A stretch of 41,611 bases of DNA from an uncultured SAR86 cluster bacterium (GCA_902551185.1 CACDCN010000010.1:1-41611), one strand, 5' to 3'; shown: positions 19,559 through 27,416, counted from the first letter of the stretch. The notes: a model not told the origin generated them from the sequence alone. A program made the numbers and translations.

Positions 19559-19969
19559 TTAATTAAATTTATCCTTTAATGGTGTTAAATATGCAATTGC
19601 TAATATTGCTCCATGGGTTAAAGTTTCTATGGCTGTAGCAAGAACTTCAAATTCGCTGGATAGGGCATAATAACCTCTTGAACCATCTATTAGCGATATA
19701 AAAGAAAACACAACAAGAAGTCCAACAAGTAGTTCTCTGCTCCACTTAACGAAGAAAAACAACAGGGGTGCAGCAATAATTGCAGCTATGACAAATATTA
19801 TCATTACAATAAAACTCCAACTATCTATTACGCTAACGTAAGACCCTTCTATGGCAGTAGATAGGTCAGTGCTTGATGCAATTAAAGAATTGTAATCAAA
19901 TACAAGATGACTCATAAAAGCTAAGAAATTAATTACAACCAATATTCTAAAAATCTTTATCAAATCCAT
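19559..19969 (-). CDS. Hypothetical four-span membrane protein (136 aa)
   Basis: Not recognised. Four hydrophobic segments at about 6-24, 50-74, 79-97 and 112-130 suggest a small polytopic inner-membrane protein. Polar positions are few (WSRELL between spans 2 and 3; DGSRGYY after span 3). It is the first gene of a three-gene minus-strand operon. Upstream on the same strand TTGTCA-17 nt-TAGTAT is a possible promoter, within an 82-bp region shared with the divergent gene at 20052. Confidence 0.6.
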   Translation of the reverse strand: MDLIKIFRILVVINFLAFMSHLVFDYNSLIASSTDLSTAIEGSYVSVIDSWSFIVMIIFVIAAIIAAPLLFFFVKWSRELLVGLLVVFSFISLIDGSRGYYALSSEFEVLATAIETLTHGAILAIAYLTPLKDKFN

Positions 19970-20051
19970 AATGCTACCTATTTTTTATTAATATAATCTT
20001 ATACTAAACAACGTGTTTTATTTTGACAAATTCCTATGGCATTATTAGGTA

Positions 20052-20249
20052 GTGAAAATTAGAATCAATCAAAGTTTCTTTAAGTTTAGAGGTGGTTTAA
20101 ACCCAATACAAATTGTAGTTGTAATAATCTGCTTTACTATTGGGAATAATATTGAATCTGGTTGGGGAGTATTTTTTAAATTAGTAGCACTGTTTTTTTT
20201 AATAAATCTATTTAGAACAATATCTTGGTGGTTGAAGGGATATATGTAA
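20052..20249 (+). CDS. Small membrane protein (65 aa, GTG start)
   Basis: Not recognised. A basic N terminus (KIRINQSFFKFRGG) is followed by two hydrophobic stretches at about 19-31 and 39-53. The start is GTG, with no ATG available. TTGACA at 20023-20028 could be a -35, but no convincing -10 lies at the right distance. Three nt separate its stop from the next small membrane gene, so it leads a three-gene plus-strand operon. Confidence 0.45.
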   Translation: MKIRINQSFFKFRGGLNPIQIVVVIICFTIGNNIESGWGVFFKLVALFFLINLFRTISWWLKGYM

Positions 20250-20252
20250 GTT

Positions 20253-20444
20253 ATGTGGTTATGGATTAGACATGTTTTAGAAATAGTTGTTTTTACTTTC
20301 TTATTTATATTATTCACCTCATGGGATTATTGGTTAACAACAGGTATTGCATACTTGTTTGGATTCTATGTAATCAGCCTCATATTTAGTTTAATTAGTA
20401 AAATCTTTTTTGCTATTGCATTCTTCAATTCAAAAGATGACTAG
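20253..20444 (+). CDS. Small two-span membrane protein (63 aa)
   Basis: Not recognised. The protein is almost entirely hydrophobic and aromatic: spans at about 4-22 and 29-57 separated by TSWDYWLTTG, with a short charged end NSKDD. It starts 3 nt after the previous stop and ends 3 nt before the next gene. The spacing and same strand support it as a real member of a small operon, although homology is unknown. Confidence 0.5.
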   Translation: MWLWIRHVLEIVVFTFLFILFTSWDYWLTTGIAYLFGFYVISLIFSLISKIFFAIAFFNSKDD

Positions 20445-20447
20445 ATA

Positions 20448-20930
20448 ATGAAAAAAATATTTCTTATATTGCTTTTACCGTCATTAGTTTTTTCTGAAGA
20501 ATGGTCATCAGATATAGCAATTAGTTATGTTAAAAAAGATTTATCTAAATTAACATCCTTAGATTCAGAATGTGTTGGTTTTTATTTTGGAAAATCAGAT
20601 GATGCTAAAACATACTATTCGTTTGAATTAAGAGAAATCCATAATACTAAGTGTGGTGGAGACCCAGATACAGCACCAAGACTAGCAAGTGTAATGGTTT
20701 TTGCTAATAAAAAAATTAATGTATTTAGCTTAATGTGTAATTCTTATGTAGATATTAATGATTACAGTTGGGATATGGAATGCCCTAAAAAGAAATACTG
20801 TATCTATCCATACAATAATCCAAAATGGCCTAACACAAAGACAAGCGCCATTGTAAGCACAGACCTTAGTATAAAATGCCCATTAAAAGATAATGATGGT
20901 AATGATTTAATTGAATCTTATATAGAATAA
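20448..20930 (+). CDS. Secreted cysteine-containing protein with CGGDP motif (160 aa)
   Basis: A signal peptide (MKKIFLILLLPSLVFS) precedes a periplasmic domain. The notable motif is FELREIHNTKCGGDPDTAPR (residues 59-78), whose H-x3-CGGDP-x-TxPR core is a pattern I associate with small periplasmic proteins of unknown function. Further Cys residues (DSEC, LMCNS, MECPKKKYC, IKC) suggest disulfides. It ends the three-gene operon and faces a convergent gene 15 nt away. No function is assigned. Confidence 0.6.
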   Translation: MKKIFLILLLPSLVFSEEWSSDIAISYVKKDLSKLTSLDSECVGFYFGKSDDAKTYYSFELREIHNTKCGGDPDTAPRLASVMVFANKKINVFSLMCNSYVDINDYSWDMECPKKKYCIYPYNNPKWPNTKTSAIVSTDLSIKCPLKDNDGNDLIESYIE

Positions 20931-20945
20931 AATACTCATCTCTAT

Positions 20946-21323
20946 TTATTCCAATGTTTCTTGAATACTAAAAAGAGTAATTGGTAGGTTAAAAAAATCA
21001 ATAGTTGATTTCAATTCAGATTCATAGTTCTTTGTTGATTTATTTCTTTTTATTAATAAGATCGCAGGTTTCTTGCCTGTAGCTTCTGCATAATGCAAAG
21101 ATTGACCAATACCTTCTTTCCAATTGTAGTCATATTCCACTTCAACAGCATATATTGAAGTGAGACAGTCTACATAAGTACCATATTTAGTTCGATATTG
21201 AATTTCACCATCATTTTTATTACACCAATAGTTATTTATTTGATTTTCATTAGAAAATACATTGTTTATAGAGGATATTGAAATAAAAAATATAACAATA
21301 AATTTTGATATTTTATTCAACAT
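20946..21323 (-). CDS. Exported PD-(D/E)XK-like protein (125 aa)
   Basis: The N terminus is a signal peptide (about 1-24, FIVIFFISISSINNVFS). The mature part reads YWCNKNDGEIQYRTKYGTYVDCLT, then AVEVEYDYNWKEGIGQSLHYAEATGKKP. E40, D52, E61/E63 and Q74 are placed like the E...D...ExE/K...Q pattern of PD-(D/E)XK nuclease folds, and the GQxLxYAxxTGKxP segment is typical of a conserved bacterial family of this type. The catalytic Lys of (D/E)xK is not present as such (EVE). A nuclease-like fold outside the cytoplasm is odd. Function is unknown. Confidence 0.6.
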   Translation of the reverse strand: MLNKISKFIVIFFISISSINNVFSNENQINNYWCNKNDGEIQYRTKYGTYVDCLTSIYAVEVEYDYNWKEGIGQSLHYAEATGKKPAILLIKRNKSTKNYESELKSTIDFFNLPITLFSIQETLE

Positions 21324-21385
21324 GGTTATTATTAAAACATAATCTTTTATTAAAAGAGTAATTAGATATATATTAATAAATCAAA

Positions 21386-22786
21386 ATGAGTAAGGCGGAC
21401 ATAAAACTCAATGCATTTGATTCAGAAAAAATAGCAAAAGAGTTAAATATTGATCAAGTGGCAGTGCAAGATGCAGGGCAAGATATGCCTAAAACCAGCA
21501 GTCAAGATCTTTCACCTCTAGAGAGGAAGATACAAGCAAAAATTACTGATTTTTATGGAAAATCTATAGATAATTGTGGAGATGAGATAATAGAAAGACG
21601 AATTGATGATACTAGAGCTTTAAGACAGCAAAACGGACATGCAGGTCAAATAAGCACTTTAAAAATAAAATTAGAAGCAAAATATGCAGAAGGCAAGGCA
21701 AATATTGAAAGATTTCACAAAAAATATACTAAGGACAAAAATAATCTCGATTTCTTTAAAAAAGATCATAATTTAATATCTCCAGCTGACCTAAAATCAC
21801 AAACAGCAAAGATTATTTCAATCTTGATTGTCTTTGGTATGTTTATTTTTGAGACTAGCACCAACACTAGTTTTTTAGCAGTTTCTGTAGAAGGAGGCAT
21901 ATTAGGAGCGCTTGCTTTAGCGTCAGTAGTGTCTTTTATAAATATTGTTACCTCTTTCTTAGTAGGTCGATTTGTAATAACCAACTTATCACACAAGAAA
22001 AAATCTAATATTAATAGGAGTAGATTGGTTTTACTTATATATATTCCCATAGTTATATATATTAATTTTGCTATTGGTGTTTTTAGGAGTCTCTCTCAAA
22101 ACGCAATGGAGACATTTAGTACTGAGGCTTTAAGAGATGCAGCACAACAAGCAGCTTGGCCTTTTGCTAATATCTCAGGAAATACCTTGGAATCTAATGG
22201 TCTAATTATAATAGGGTTATTATTTGCTGTAATTGCAGTATTAGATGGATATTTCTTTGATGAACCATATCCAGGCTATGCTAAGTTTACAAGGGATGCA
22301 GATAAAAGCTCTAAAGATTTTGAAGATTCAAAATCAAAATTGTTTGATACTTTGTATAATTTACAAAGGTCAGGAAATAAACAATTTTTAAAATTAAAAG
22401 AAGACAGGCTTCAGGCGAATATTCAATGGGGGCATTCCATTGATGCTGTTCAAAGAGCCTTTACAGATTATGAAGTATGGGTCAAAAATTTAAATATAGC
22501 TGGGAATAATCTATTAAAACAATACAGAGCTAAAAATAAGCAATTTAGAGCATCTCCGCCTCCTGAATACTTTGATAAAGAATTTGATTTTGGATTTGAG
22601 CTAAATCCAGAAAAGAGGTTCTTTAGCATTAGTTCAGATCGTCTCAGTGATCCTGAAAAGAGATCTATTTTAGACGAAAAAGAAAAGTTAATTACATCCG
22701 AGTACACTGACGCCATAGAAGAAATTAATGGTATCAATAATAAAACATTGGAAGAATATCAAGATTTACTAAAGAGGTTAAGTTAA
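21386..22786 (+). CDS. Four-span coiled-coil membrane protein (466 aa), first gene of two-gene module
   Basis: I do not recognise a named family. Residues 1-135 are hydrophilic and helical with coiled-coil character (about 75-125). Four hydrophobic segments follow at about 140-156, 170-198, 214-232 and 271-289. Directly after the fourth comes FFDEPYPGYAKF (290-301), a motif that looks conserved rather than random. Residues 305-466 are again helical and charged, with coiled coil and a Pro-rich spot (ASPPPEYF). Both ends are probably cytoplasmic. The next gene starts 2 nt after its stop, so the two are co-translated. It lacks a Shine-Dalgarno; TATATT at 21369-21374 is a possible -10. Confidence 0.65.
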   Translation: MSKADIKLNAFDSEKIAKELNIDQVAVQDAGQDMPKTSSQDLSPLERKIQAKITDFYGKSIDNCGDEIIERRIDDTRALRQQNGHAGQISTLKIKLEAKYAEGKANIERFHKKYTKDKNNLDFFKKDHNLISPADLKSQTAKIISILIVFGMFIFETSTNTSFLAVSVEGGILGALALASVVSFINIVTSFLVGRFVITNLSHKKKSNINRSRLVLLIYIPIVIYINFAIGVFRSLSQNAMETFSTEALRDAAQQAAWPFANISGNTLESNGLIIIGLLFAVIAVLDGYFFDEPYPGYAKFTRDADKSSKDFEDSKSKLFDTLYNLQRSGNKQFLKLKEDRLQANIQWGHSIDAVQRAFTDYEVWVKNLNIAGNNLLKQYRAKNKQFRASPPPEYFDKEFDFGFELNPEKRFFSISSDRLSDPEKRSILDEKEKLITSEYTDAIEEINGINNKTLEEYQDLLKRLS

Positions 22787-22788
22787 GA

Positions 22789-23712
22789 ATGTATAAGTTA
22801 ATAATTTTTTCATTAGTAATATTCCCATTTTATCTTTCAAGCGATACTCCTGCAGATCAGAGAAATAAGTATAAAAAAGATGAAATTAATGCAATGGATA
22901 ATGGCGACCTATGCCCGAAAGAATTTACTAAAAAATACAATCACCATATGGTTTTAATTGATACTACAACCCCCCTTACAGGAGCGCAAAAAGAATTAGT
23001 TAAGAGACTCGTTTTGTCTGATGAGTATTTAAAACTTATGAAACCAATAGATAAATTATCTATTATAAACTTATCTAAGGTTGCTCCAACAGCAAATAGA
23101 CCTGTTTTTTCAAAATGCAGACCTAGAAGTGGAGATAAAGGCAGCCCCTATAAAATTGACCATCATGACCCTCTTTGGGAAAACATAACTGAGGTAGCTG
23201 GACCATTTAATAAATTATTTGTGCAAGGGGTTAATGATGCTTTGGAATTAATTGCTCAAAATAAGCCAAATCCAAATATAGATACTCTCATTAATGGAAG
23301 TCCAATCATGGGTCAGATAAAAGAAATTTCAAGATTGCCTGATCTCGATTTTAATGAATATTCAAATTATGAATCTAGAAAACTAACCATTGTTTCTGAT
23401 TTAGCTCAAAATACAGATAGATTACCTTTTTACGTACTATGTCCAGAAAATAGTAAAAAATCATGCCCATCATGGAAAAAATTTAAAAATAAAGATGAAT
23501 ATAGTATGTGGGCAACGAATTCATTAGCTAAGTTTGATGAAACTAAGACTGGTGTCAAACCACCAGATGTGCATATTATTTTTTTAAATTCGATGTTTGA
23601 CAAAGAACTGAACAAAGGTGTTCTAGAGTTTTGGTATGAATTTTTAAGAGAGTCAGGTGTAACCAATATTGAATTTGATATTGAAACTGAACATAAAAGA
23701 ACTAGAAACTAA
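22789..23712 (+). CDS. Exported von Willebrand A-like protein (307 aa), second gene of module
   Basis: A signal peptide covers about residues 1-18. The rest looks like a divergent vWA (MIDAS) fold. The first strand and metal motif are HHMVLIDTTTPLTGAQ (D58, T60); SPIMGQIKEI (S171) is in the position of the second MIDAS loop; RKLTIVSDLAQNTD (D204) is in the third. VHIIFLNS and the following FWYEFLRESGV fit the late strand and helix. Cys110, Cys218 and Cys226 may form disulfides. It is coupled to the four-span protein by a 2-nt gap, so a periplasmic metal-dependent ligand-binding subunit of a membrane complex is a reasonable guess. The vWA reading is from pattern only. Confidence 0.58.
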   Translation: MYKLIIFSLVIFPFYLSSDTPADQRNKYKKDEINAMDNGDLCPKEFTKKYNHHMVLIDTTTPLTGAQKELVKRLVLSDEYLKLMKPIDKLSIINLSKVAPTANRPVFSKCRPRSGDKGSPYKIDHHDPLWENITEVAGPFNKLFVQGVNDALELIAQNKPNPNIDTLINGSPIMGQIKEISRLPDLDFNEYSNYESRKLTIVSDLAQNTDRLPFYVLCPENSKKSCPSWKKFKNKDEYSMWATNSLAKFDETKTGVKPPDVHIIFLNSMFDKELNKGVLEFWYEFLRESGVTNIEFDIETEHKRTRN

Positions 23713-23718
23713 CTAAGT

Positions 23719-24066
23719 CTATTTACAGGAAATATTTACCAATTTATCTGAATCCTTAAAATTTATATTTACATCCTTGGTTTCAGAGGGTTTGAATTCA
23801 TAATATTGATCCCCAATTGTAATTTTACATTTTGTATTTATTTGACTCGTTAAATTTTGTAATGAATTAGGACTATATGTATTTATGCTTGGGGTTGTTG
23901 GAGGCATTGATGAAATTCCTGGTGCTCTGTGACAATGATAACCGCCAGTCTTTGTCTCATTATGGCAACCATATTTATTCAAGCCACCACCATGCGATAA
24001 AAGTAAATTCGGATATATAAATATTATTCCCAATAATATTATTTTTGTTTTATATGTTTTTTTCAT
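23719..24066 (-). CDS. Secreted YHYH-domain protein (115 aa)
   Basis: A signal peptide (about 1-24) leads into HGGGLNKYGCHNETKTGGYH followed by CHR (residues 25-47). This Cys/His-rich YHYH-type motif is common in secreted bacterial proteins and sometimes found beside nucleases. The rest is a Ser/Pro/Thr linker and a small C-terminal domain with two Cys (TKCKITIG; VNISCK). Function is unknown; metal binding is plausible from the His and Cys. On the minus strand TAATAT sits exactly 6 nt before the ATG (complement of 24073-24078). It faces the vWA-like gene tail to tail with a 6-nt gap. Confidence 0.72.
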   Translation of the reverse strand: MKKTYKTKIILLGIIFIYPNLLLSHGGGLNKYGCHNETKTGGYHCHRAPGISSMPPTTPSINTYSPNSLQNLTSQINTKCKITIGDQYYEFKPSETKDVNINFKDSDKLVNISCK

Positions 24067-24093
24067 AATTTGATATTAAATGATGTATTAATT

Positions 24094-24675
24094 TTAATCA
24101 AAAATATAATCTTTATTATTAGGATTTTGATTTCTTATCATGATGCATATTTGAGCATTACCTTCTAATAAAACTATAAAATCTTCATTTGAATAAATTT
24201 TATTTATTTCATCTTGTATAGATAATATTTCATCATTAATAGCAGTTGCTTTTTCGGCATCGTTTGATTCAGCTGGTTGGATCTCATAAGCTCTAGTAGC
24301 AAAATAATATGCATGGTTTTTATATTCATCTGATAGTCTAGAAATTTCTTTTACATCATCTAAGCCTGTAATTGTTTTTCCAAGTAAAAGTCCAGCCTCC
24401 ATATTCCCATACATGATAGAGAAATTTGCTGAACATTGTTTTAATACTTTTACATATACAGAGTCATTAAATTCATCACTTTTGGACGATGGGTCATTAA
24501 TTGAATCCATAAAGTTATCATCCATCAACCAGGCAAATATGGAGTGTTTTATGATTAGATTCTTATCTAATGCTTCTCGCTCTTGATTTGGTGATGAAAT
24601 ATCATCATCTGTTCCTGGATCTGGAGGGCTGCAAGAAGTAATAAGAAAGATAAAAATTAATAAGAAATATTTCAT
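24094..24675 (-). CDS. Hypothetical lipoprotein (193 aa)
   Basis: Not recognised. The N terminus MKYFLLIFIFLITSCSPPDP is a clear lipoprotein signal with the lipidated Cys at residue 15, followed by an acidic linker. The mature domain is mostly helical and acidic, with Cys in VLKQCSANF and AQICIMIRN. It lies in a minus-strand gene chain, 13 nt after a 46-codon membrane gene. No catalytic motif is visible. Confidence 0.62.
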   Translation of the reverse strand: MKYFLLIFIFLITSCSPPDPGTDDDISSPNQEREALDKNLIIKHSIFAWLMDDNFMDSINDPSSKSDEFNDSVYVKVLKQCSANFSIMYGNMEAGLLLGKTITGLDDVKEISRLSDEYKNHAYYFATRAYEIQPAESNDAEKATAINDEILSIQDEINKIYSNEDFIVLLEGNAQICIMIRNQNPNNKDYIFD

Positions 24676-24688
24676 AATTAAATAGCTA

Positions 24689-24829
24689 TCATATTTCTGA
24701 TGAACTGTTAATTTCTTTTAGCATATCCCAACAAATCTTTTCACAACTTTCTTTATGTTTAAACTGAATTACTAAGGCAACAGTTAAAATAATAATTATT
24801 CCAATATATATGTAATCTTTTTTCTTCAT
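24689..24829 (-). CDS. Tiny single-span membrane protein (46 aa)
   Basis: This short reading frame starts with ATG at 24829 and ends with TGA at 24689-24691. It encodes MKKKDYIYIGIIIILTVALV and then a tail with two Cys (ESCEKICWDM) ending NSSSEI. A positively charged start plus one span at about 7-22 is typical of small membrane proteins. It lies 3 nt after the gene at 24833-25120 on the same strand and 13 nt before the lipoprotein gene, filling what would otherwise be a gap in a tight operon. Confidence 0.55.
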   Translation of the reverse strand: MKKKDYIYIGIIIILTVALVIQFKHKESCEKICWDMLKEINSSSEI

Positions 24830-24832
24830 AGT

Positions 24833-25120
24833 TTAACCATCAACTTCCTTTGAATTAATAACAAACATTAACCCAGCACTAATATCAATTACCATCCATG
24901 CAAATTTATCATATAAATAAAGTGGAGCAAGCGGATTAAAAATTAAAGCAACAACCCCGAAGCCAATAGCCCATGACGATTTATCAATAGAATAATTTGT
25001 ATATGCTGCAAATGCTGCAGCTGCGCATATCACCCATCTAAGTAATTCGTAATAACCTGAGGGCATTGAAACAGCTCCAAGAAAAAGAAGTCCTGCTGAA
25101 ACGTACCAGATAAGTTTCAT
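24833..25120 (-). CDS. Small membrane protein, DUF6804-like (95 aa)
   Basis: The protein has about three or four hydrophobic segments (5-17, 27-42, 51-66, 74-88). The sequence YYELLRWVICAAAAFAAYTN, followed by IGFGVVALIFNPLAPLYLYD and WMVIDISAGLMF, fits a family of small bacterial membrane proteins that I recall as DUF6804; the label is from memory of the pattern. No function is known. The ATG overlaps the stop of a 28-codon gene upstream (TAATG). Confidence 0.6.
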   Translation of the reverse strand: MKLIWYVSAGLLFLGAVSMPSGYYELLRWVICAAAAFAAYTNYSIDKSSWAIGFGVVALIFNPLAPLYLYDKFAWMVIDISAGLMFVINSKEVDG

Positions 25121-25206
25121 TACTTATTCCAATGCCTTATTACATGAATAAGAACAATCACTATTAATATAAATACTTCTAATAATAATAAATCTCCTTG
25201 CCACAT
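25120..25206 (-). CDS. Very small membrane peptide (28 aa)
   Basis: An ATG at 25206 and TAA at 25120-25122 enclose 28 codons: MWQGDLLLLEVFILIVIVLI, then HVIRHWNK. The peptide is one hydrophobic helix with a basic end. Both junctions are TAATG overlaps: its ATG uses the last base of the 25493-25206 gene's stop, and its own stop overlaps the ATG of the 95-residue gene. Such precise double coupling argues that it is translated, but with so short a frame chance cannot be excluded. Confidence 0.4.
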   Translation of the reverse strand: MWQGDLLLLEVFILIVIVLIHVIRHWNK

Positions 25207-25493
25207 TATCTTATTAATTTTGGAATTATCTCATATTGAGCAAGTATTCCAAAAAGAATCACAAATAGGAAAGCAAATAAAATATTTAAATTTTTCTTTT
25301 CCATCCATTCAAATAAGCTCTCTAAAACTTTTCTTATCCATTTGTCAGTTCTATCCACCAATGAAACTGCTTTTCTAGTCCATTTATCAGTTACTTCAAT
25401 TAATGGAATTAAAAGTGCTGCAATGATAAGCCATATAATCCCATTTAAGACTACATCAATAATCCAGCCAACTACTACCCAATTAATTTCCAT
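25206..25493 (-). CDS. Small two-span membrane protein with repeated TDKW-x-RK segment (95 aa)
   Basis: Not recognised. Starting at the ATG at 25493 (MEINWVVVGWIID), spans lie at about 4-32 and 69-86. Between them is an amphipathic segment with a repeat, TDKWTRKAVSLVDR then TDKWIRKVLESL, which would give a basic face near the membrane. A TTG at 25520 in frame would add nine residues, but the ATG is more credible. It is the first gene of the minus-strand chain to 23719. Confidence 0.5.
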   Translation of the reverse strand: MEINWVVVGWIIDVVLNGIIWLIIAALLIPLIEVTDKWTRKAVSLVDRTDKWIRKVLESLFEWMEKKNLNILFAFLFVILFGILAQYEIIPKLIR

Positions 25494-25594
25494 GTATTTT
25501 ATTAGAGTAAAAGAAAACAAATTAAATTAAAAGTTTTTAACTATTCTCCTCATATTTAATGTAAGATTGCCTTTTCTTAATAAGGATATAATTA

Positions 25595-25840
25595 ATGAAT
25601 ATATACGTAGGTAATATTTCTTGGGGTTTAAACGACCAAGATCTTGAAAATCTTTTTGCAGAGCATGGAACAGTGACTTCTGCAAAAATTATCACTGACA
25701 GAATGACAAATCGCTCAAGAGGGTTTGGATTCGTTGAAATGAGTGACGGTGCTGAAGCAGCTATAGAAGCTTTAAATGGTACTGAAGTAGATGGAAGAGA
25801 GTTAGTCGTTAACGAATCAAAGCCAAGAGATAAGAGTTAA
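25595..25840 (+). CDS. RRM-type RNA-binding protein
   Basis: A single RNA recognition motif of 81 residues. RNP2 is IYVGNI (3-8) and RNP1 is RGFGFVEM (42-49), both with the aromatic residues that stack on RNA bases. Bacterial proteins of this size bind single-stranded RNA and are often cold- or stress-induced. AAGGA about 8 nt before the ATG serves as Shine-Dalgarno. Its TAA overlaps the TAA of the convergent gene within the palindrome TTAA. It marks the right border of the accessory block. Confidence 0.92.
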   Translation: MNIYVGNISWGLNDQDLENLFAEHGTVTSAKIITDRMTNRSRGFGFVEMSDGAEAAIEALNGTEVDGRELVVNESKPRDKS

Positions 25841-26232
25841 TTAAAACTTTCCAAAGCTTCAACCATCTTTTCTTGTACTTTTAGTACTGCTTGGTATGGT
25901 CTAATCATTACTTTGAAGTTGATAATTTGCTCGTCTTGATTCCATTCAATTATGTCAACACCATTGACTGAGATATCATCGATATATGTTTCAAATTCTA
26001 AAACAGAGTGAAGGCCATCATGAATTTCTTTGGTATATTTAAACTTTTCCATGTTAAATGAATCACCTGCTGCTTGAAGATACATCATGGTAATCGCTTT
26101 TCCTTCTAATGGTTTAAATACTACAGGTGAAGAAAATACTGCATTTTCAGCTAAAAGCTTATCTAATAATTCGGGCTCATCACCTTTAACAACTTCATGC
26201 CATTTATGGATTAATTCTTTTGCCGTTTTCAT
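25837..26232 (-). CDS. NTF2-like/SnoaL-like protein (131 aa)
   Basis: A cytoplasmic protein of 131 residues with the cone-shaped NTF2-like pattern: an N-terminal helix AKELIHKWHEVVKGDEPELLDKLLAENAVFSSPV, a second helical part, then strands LHSVLEFETYID, VDIIEWNQDEQIINFKVMIRP. Such proteins bind or isomerise small hydrophobic ligands. Nothing here fixes a substrate. An AGGA about 8 nt before the ATG is a likely ribosome site. Confidence 0.7.
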   Translation of the reverse strand: MKTAKELIHKWHEVVKGDEPELLDKLLAENAVFSSPVVFKPLEGKAITMMYLQAAGDSFNMEKFKYTKEIHDGLHSVLEFETYIDDISVNGVDIIEWNQDEQIINFKVMIRPYQAVLKVQEKMVEALESFN

Positions 26233-26313
26233 AATTGATTCCTAAAAAATGAGTTTTGTTTTGATAATCTCATATGGCATTATAGACATGTATTTTTATA
26301 TATAAAAAATAAT

Positions 26314-27399
26314 ATGATTATCGGTGTTCCAAAAGAAGTAAAAAATAACGAAAGCAGGATAGGTCTTACCCCAGATTCTGTAGAGACCTTAGTCAAGGAA
26401 GGGCATGAGATCTTAATTCAAAAAAATGCTGGCGCTAATATTGGCTTTTTAGATGAACAATACATTCAATCAGGAGCAAAAATAATTGATTCTGCTGAAG
26501 ATGTTTATAAATCTTCAGAAATGATTGTAAAAGTCAAAGAGCCAATTCCAGAGGAATATAATTTTTTACGAGAAGACTTAACACTTTTTACATATCTGCA
26601 TCTTGCAGGGGATGCTGAAAATGCAAAAAAATTAATTGATACAGGTGTTAGAGGAATCGCATATGAAACCGTTACTGCTAGTGATGGCTCTATGCCATTG
26701 TTAGCACCTATGAGTACGATCGCTGGTCAATTAGCATTTATCGTTGGCTCTTACCATCTTTTAAAACACAATAAAGGTAAGGGTGTAATGATTGGGAAAA
26801 TAGATGAAATCGAGCCAAGGGTAGTTACAGTAATAGGTGCAGGCGTAGCTGGCACCCAATCAATTATTAAAGCAATGGATAATAATGCTTTAGTTAAAGT
26901 AGTTGACTCATCACAAGCAAAGCTAGATAACCTTGAATCAAAATATGGATCAGACAATATCGAATATATTTTATCAACGAACGACTCTATTCAATCTTCG
27001 ATTAATGAATCTGATTTGGTTATTGGTTCTGTTTATGTGGTTGGAAAAGAAGCTCCTAAAGTTGTAAGTAGGGACATGTTATCTTCAATGAGTCCTGGTA
27101 CAGTCATGGTAGACGTTTCCATAGATCAAGGTGGTTGCTTTGAAACTAGTAAACCCACAACTCATGATAACCCTACATTCCTAGAAAATGATATTGTTCA
27201 TTATTGCGTAACCAATATGCCTGGTGCAGTTCCTTTAACAGCAACACAGGCGCTTAATAAAGTTACCTTGTCTTACATTAAAGATCTTGCAAATAAAGGA
27301 ATTATGAAAGCCTTAGAGGAAGATGAGCATTTGAAAAATGGTTTAAATATACAAAATGGCTTAATAACTCATCCCGGAGTTAAAGAGGCATTAGGATAA
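26314..27399 (+). CDS. ald: Alanine dehydrogenase
   Basis: This enzyme reversibly oxidises L-alanine to pyruvate and ammonia with NAD. The 361-residue protein has MIIGVPKEVKNNESRIGLTP at the start, with substrate residues R15, K75 (VKVKEP) and H96 (YLHLAGD) at family-standard positions. The NAD fold shows VIGAGVAGTQSI, and the hinge VDVSIDQGGCFETSKPTTH is conserved. No Shine-Dalgarno is seen; TATAAA at 26301-26306, 7 nt before the ATG, may be the -10 of a nearly leaderless transcript. The next gene follows after 17 nt. Confidence 0.96.
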   Translation: MIIGVPKEVKNNESRIGLTPDSVETLVKEGHEILIQKNAGANIGFLDEQYIQSGAKIIDSAEDVYKSSEMIVKVKEPIPEEYNFLREDLTLFTYLHLAGDAENAKKLIDTGVRGIAYETVTASDGSMPLLAPMSTIAGQLAFIVGSYHLLKHNKGKGVMIGKIDEIEPRVVTVIGAGVAGTQSIIKAMDNNALVKVVDSSQAKLDNLESKYGSDNIEYILSTNDSIQSSINESDLVIGSVYVVGKEAPKVVSRDMLSSMSPGTVMVDVSIDQGGCFETSKPTTHDNPTFLENDIVHYCVTNMPGAVPLTATQALNKVTLSYIKDLANKGIMKALEEDEHLKNGLNIQNGLITHPGVKEALG

Positions 27400-27416
27400 T
27401 AAAAAAGGAGAAATTT

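Noticed and set aside
20069-20317. Antisense reading frame of 82 codons on the minus strand
   Set aside because: It lies opposite two plus-strand genes that have consistent operon spacing and membrane-protein composition; the antisense product has neither.
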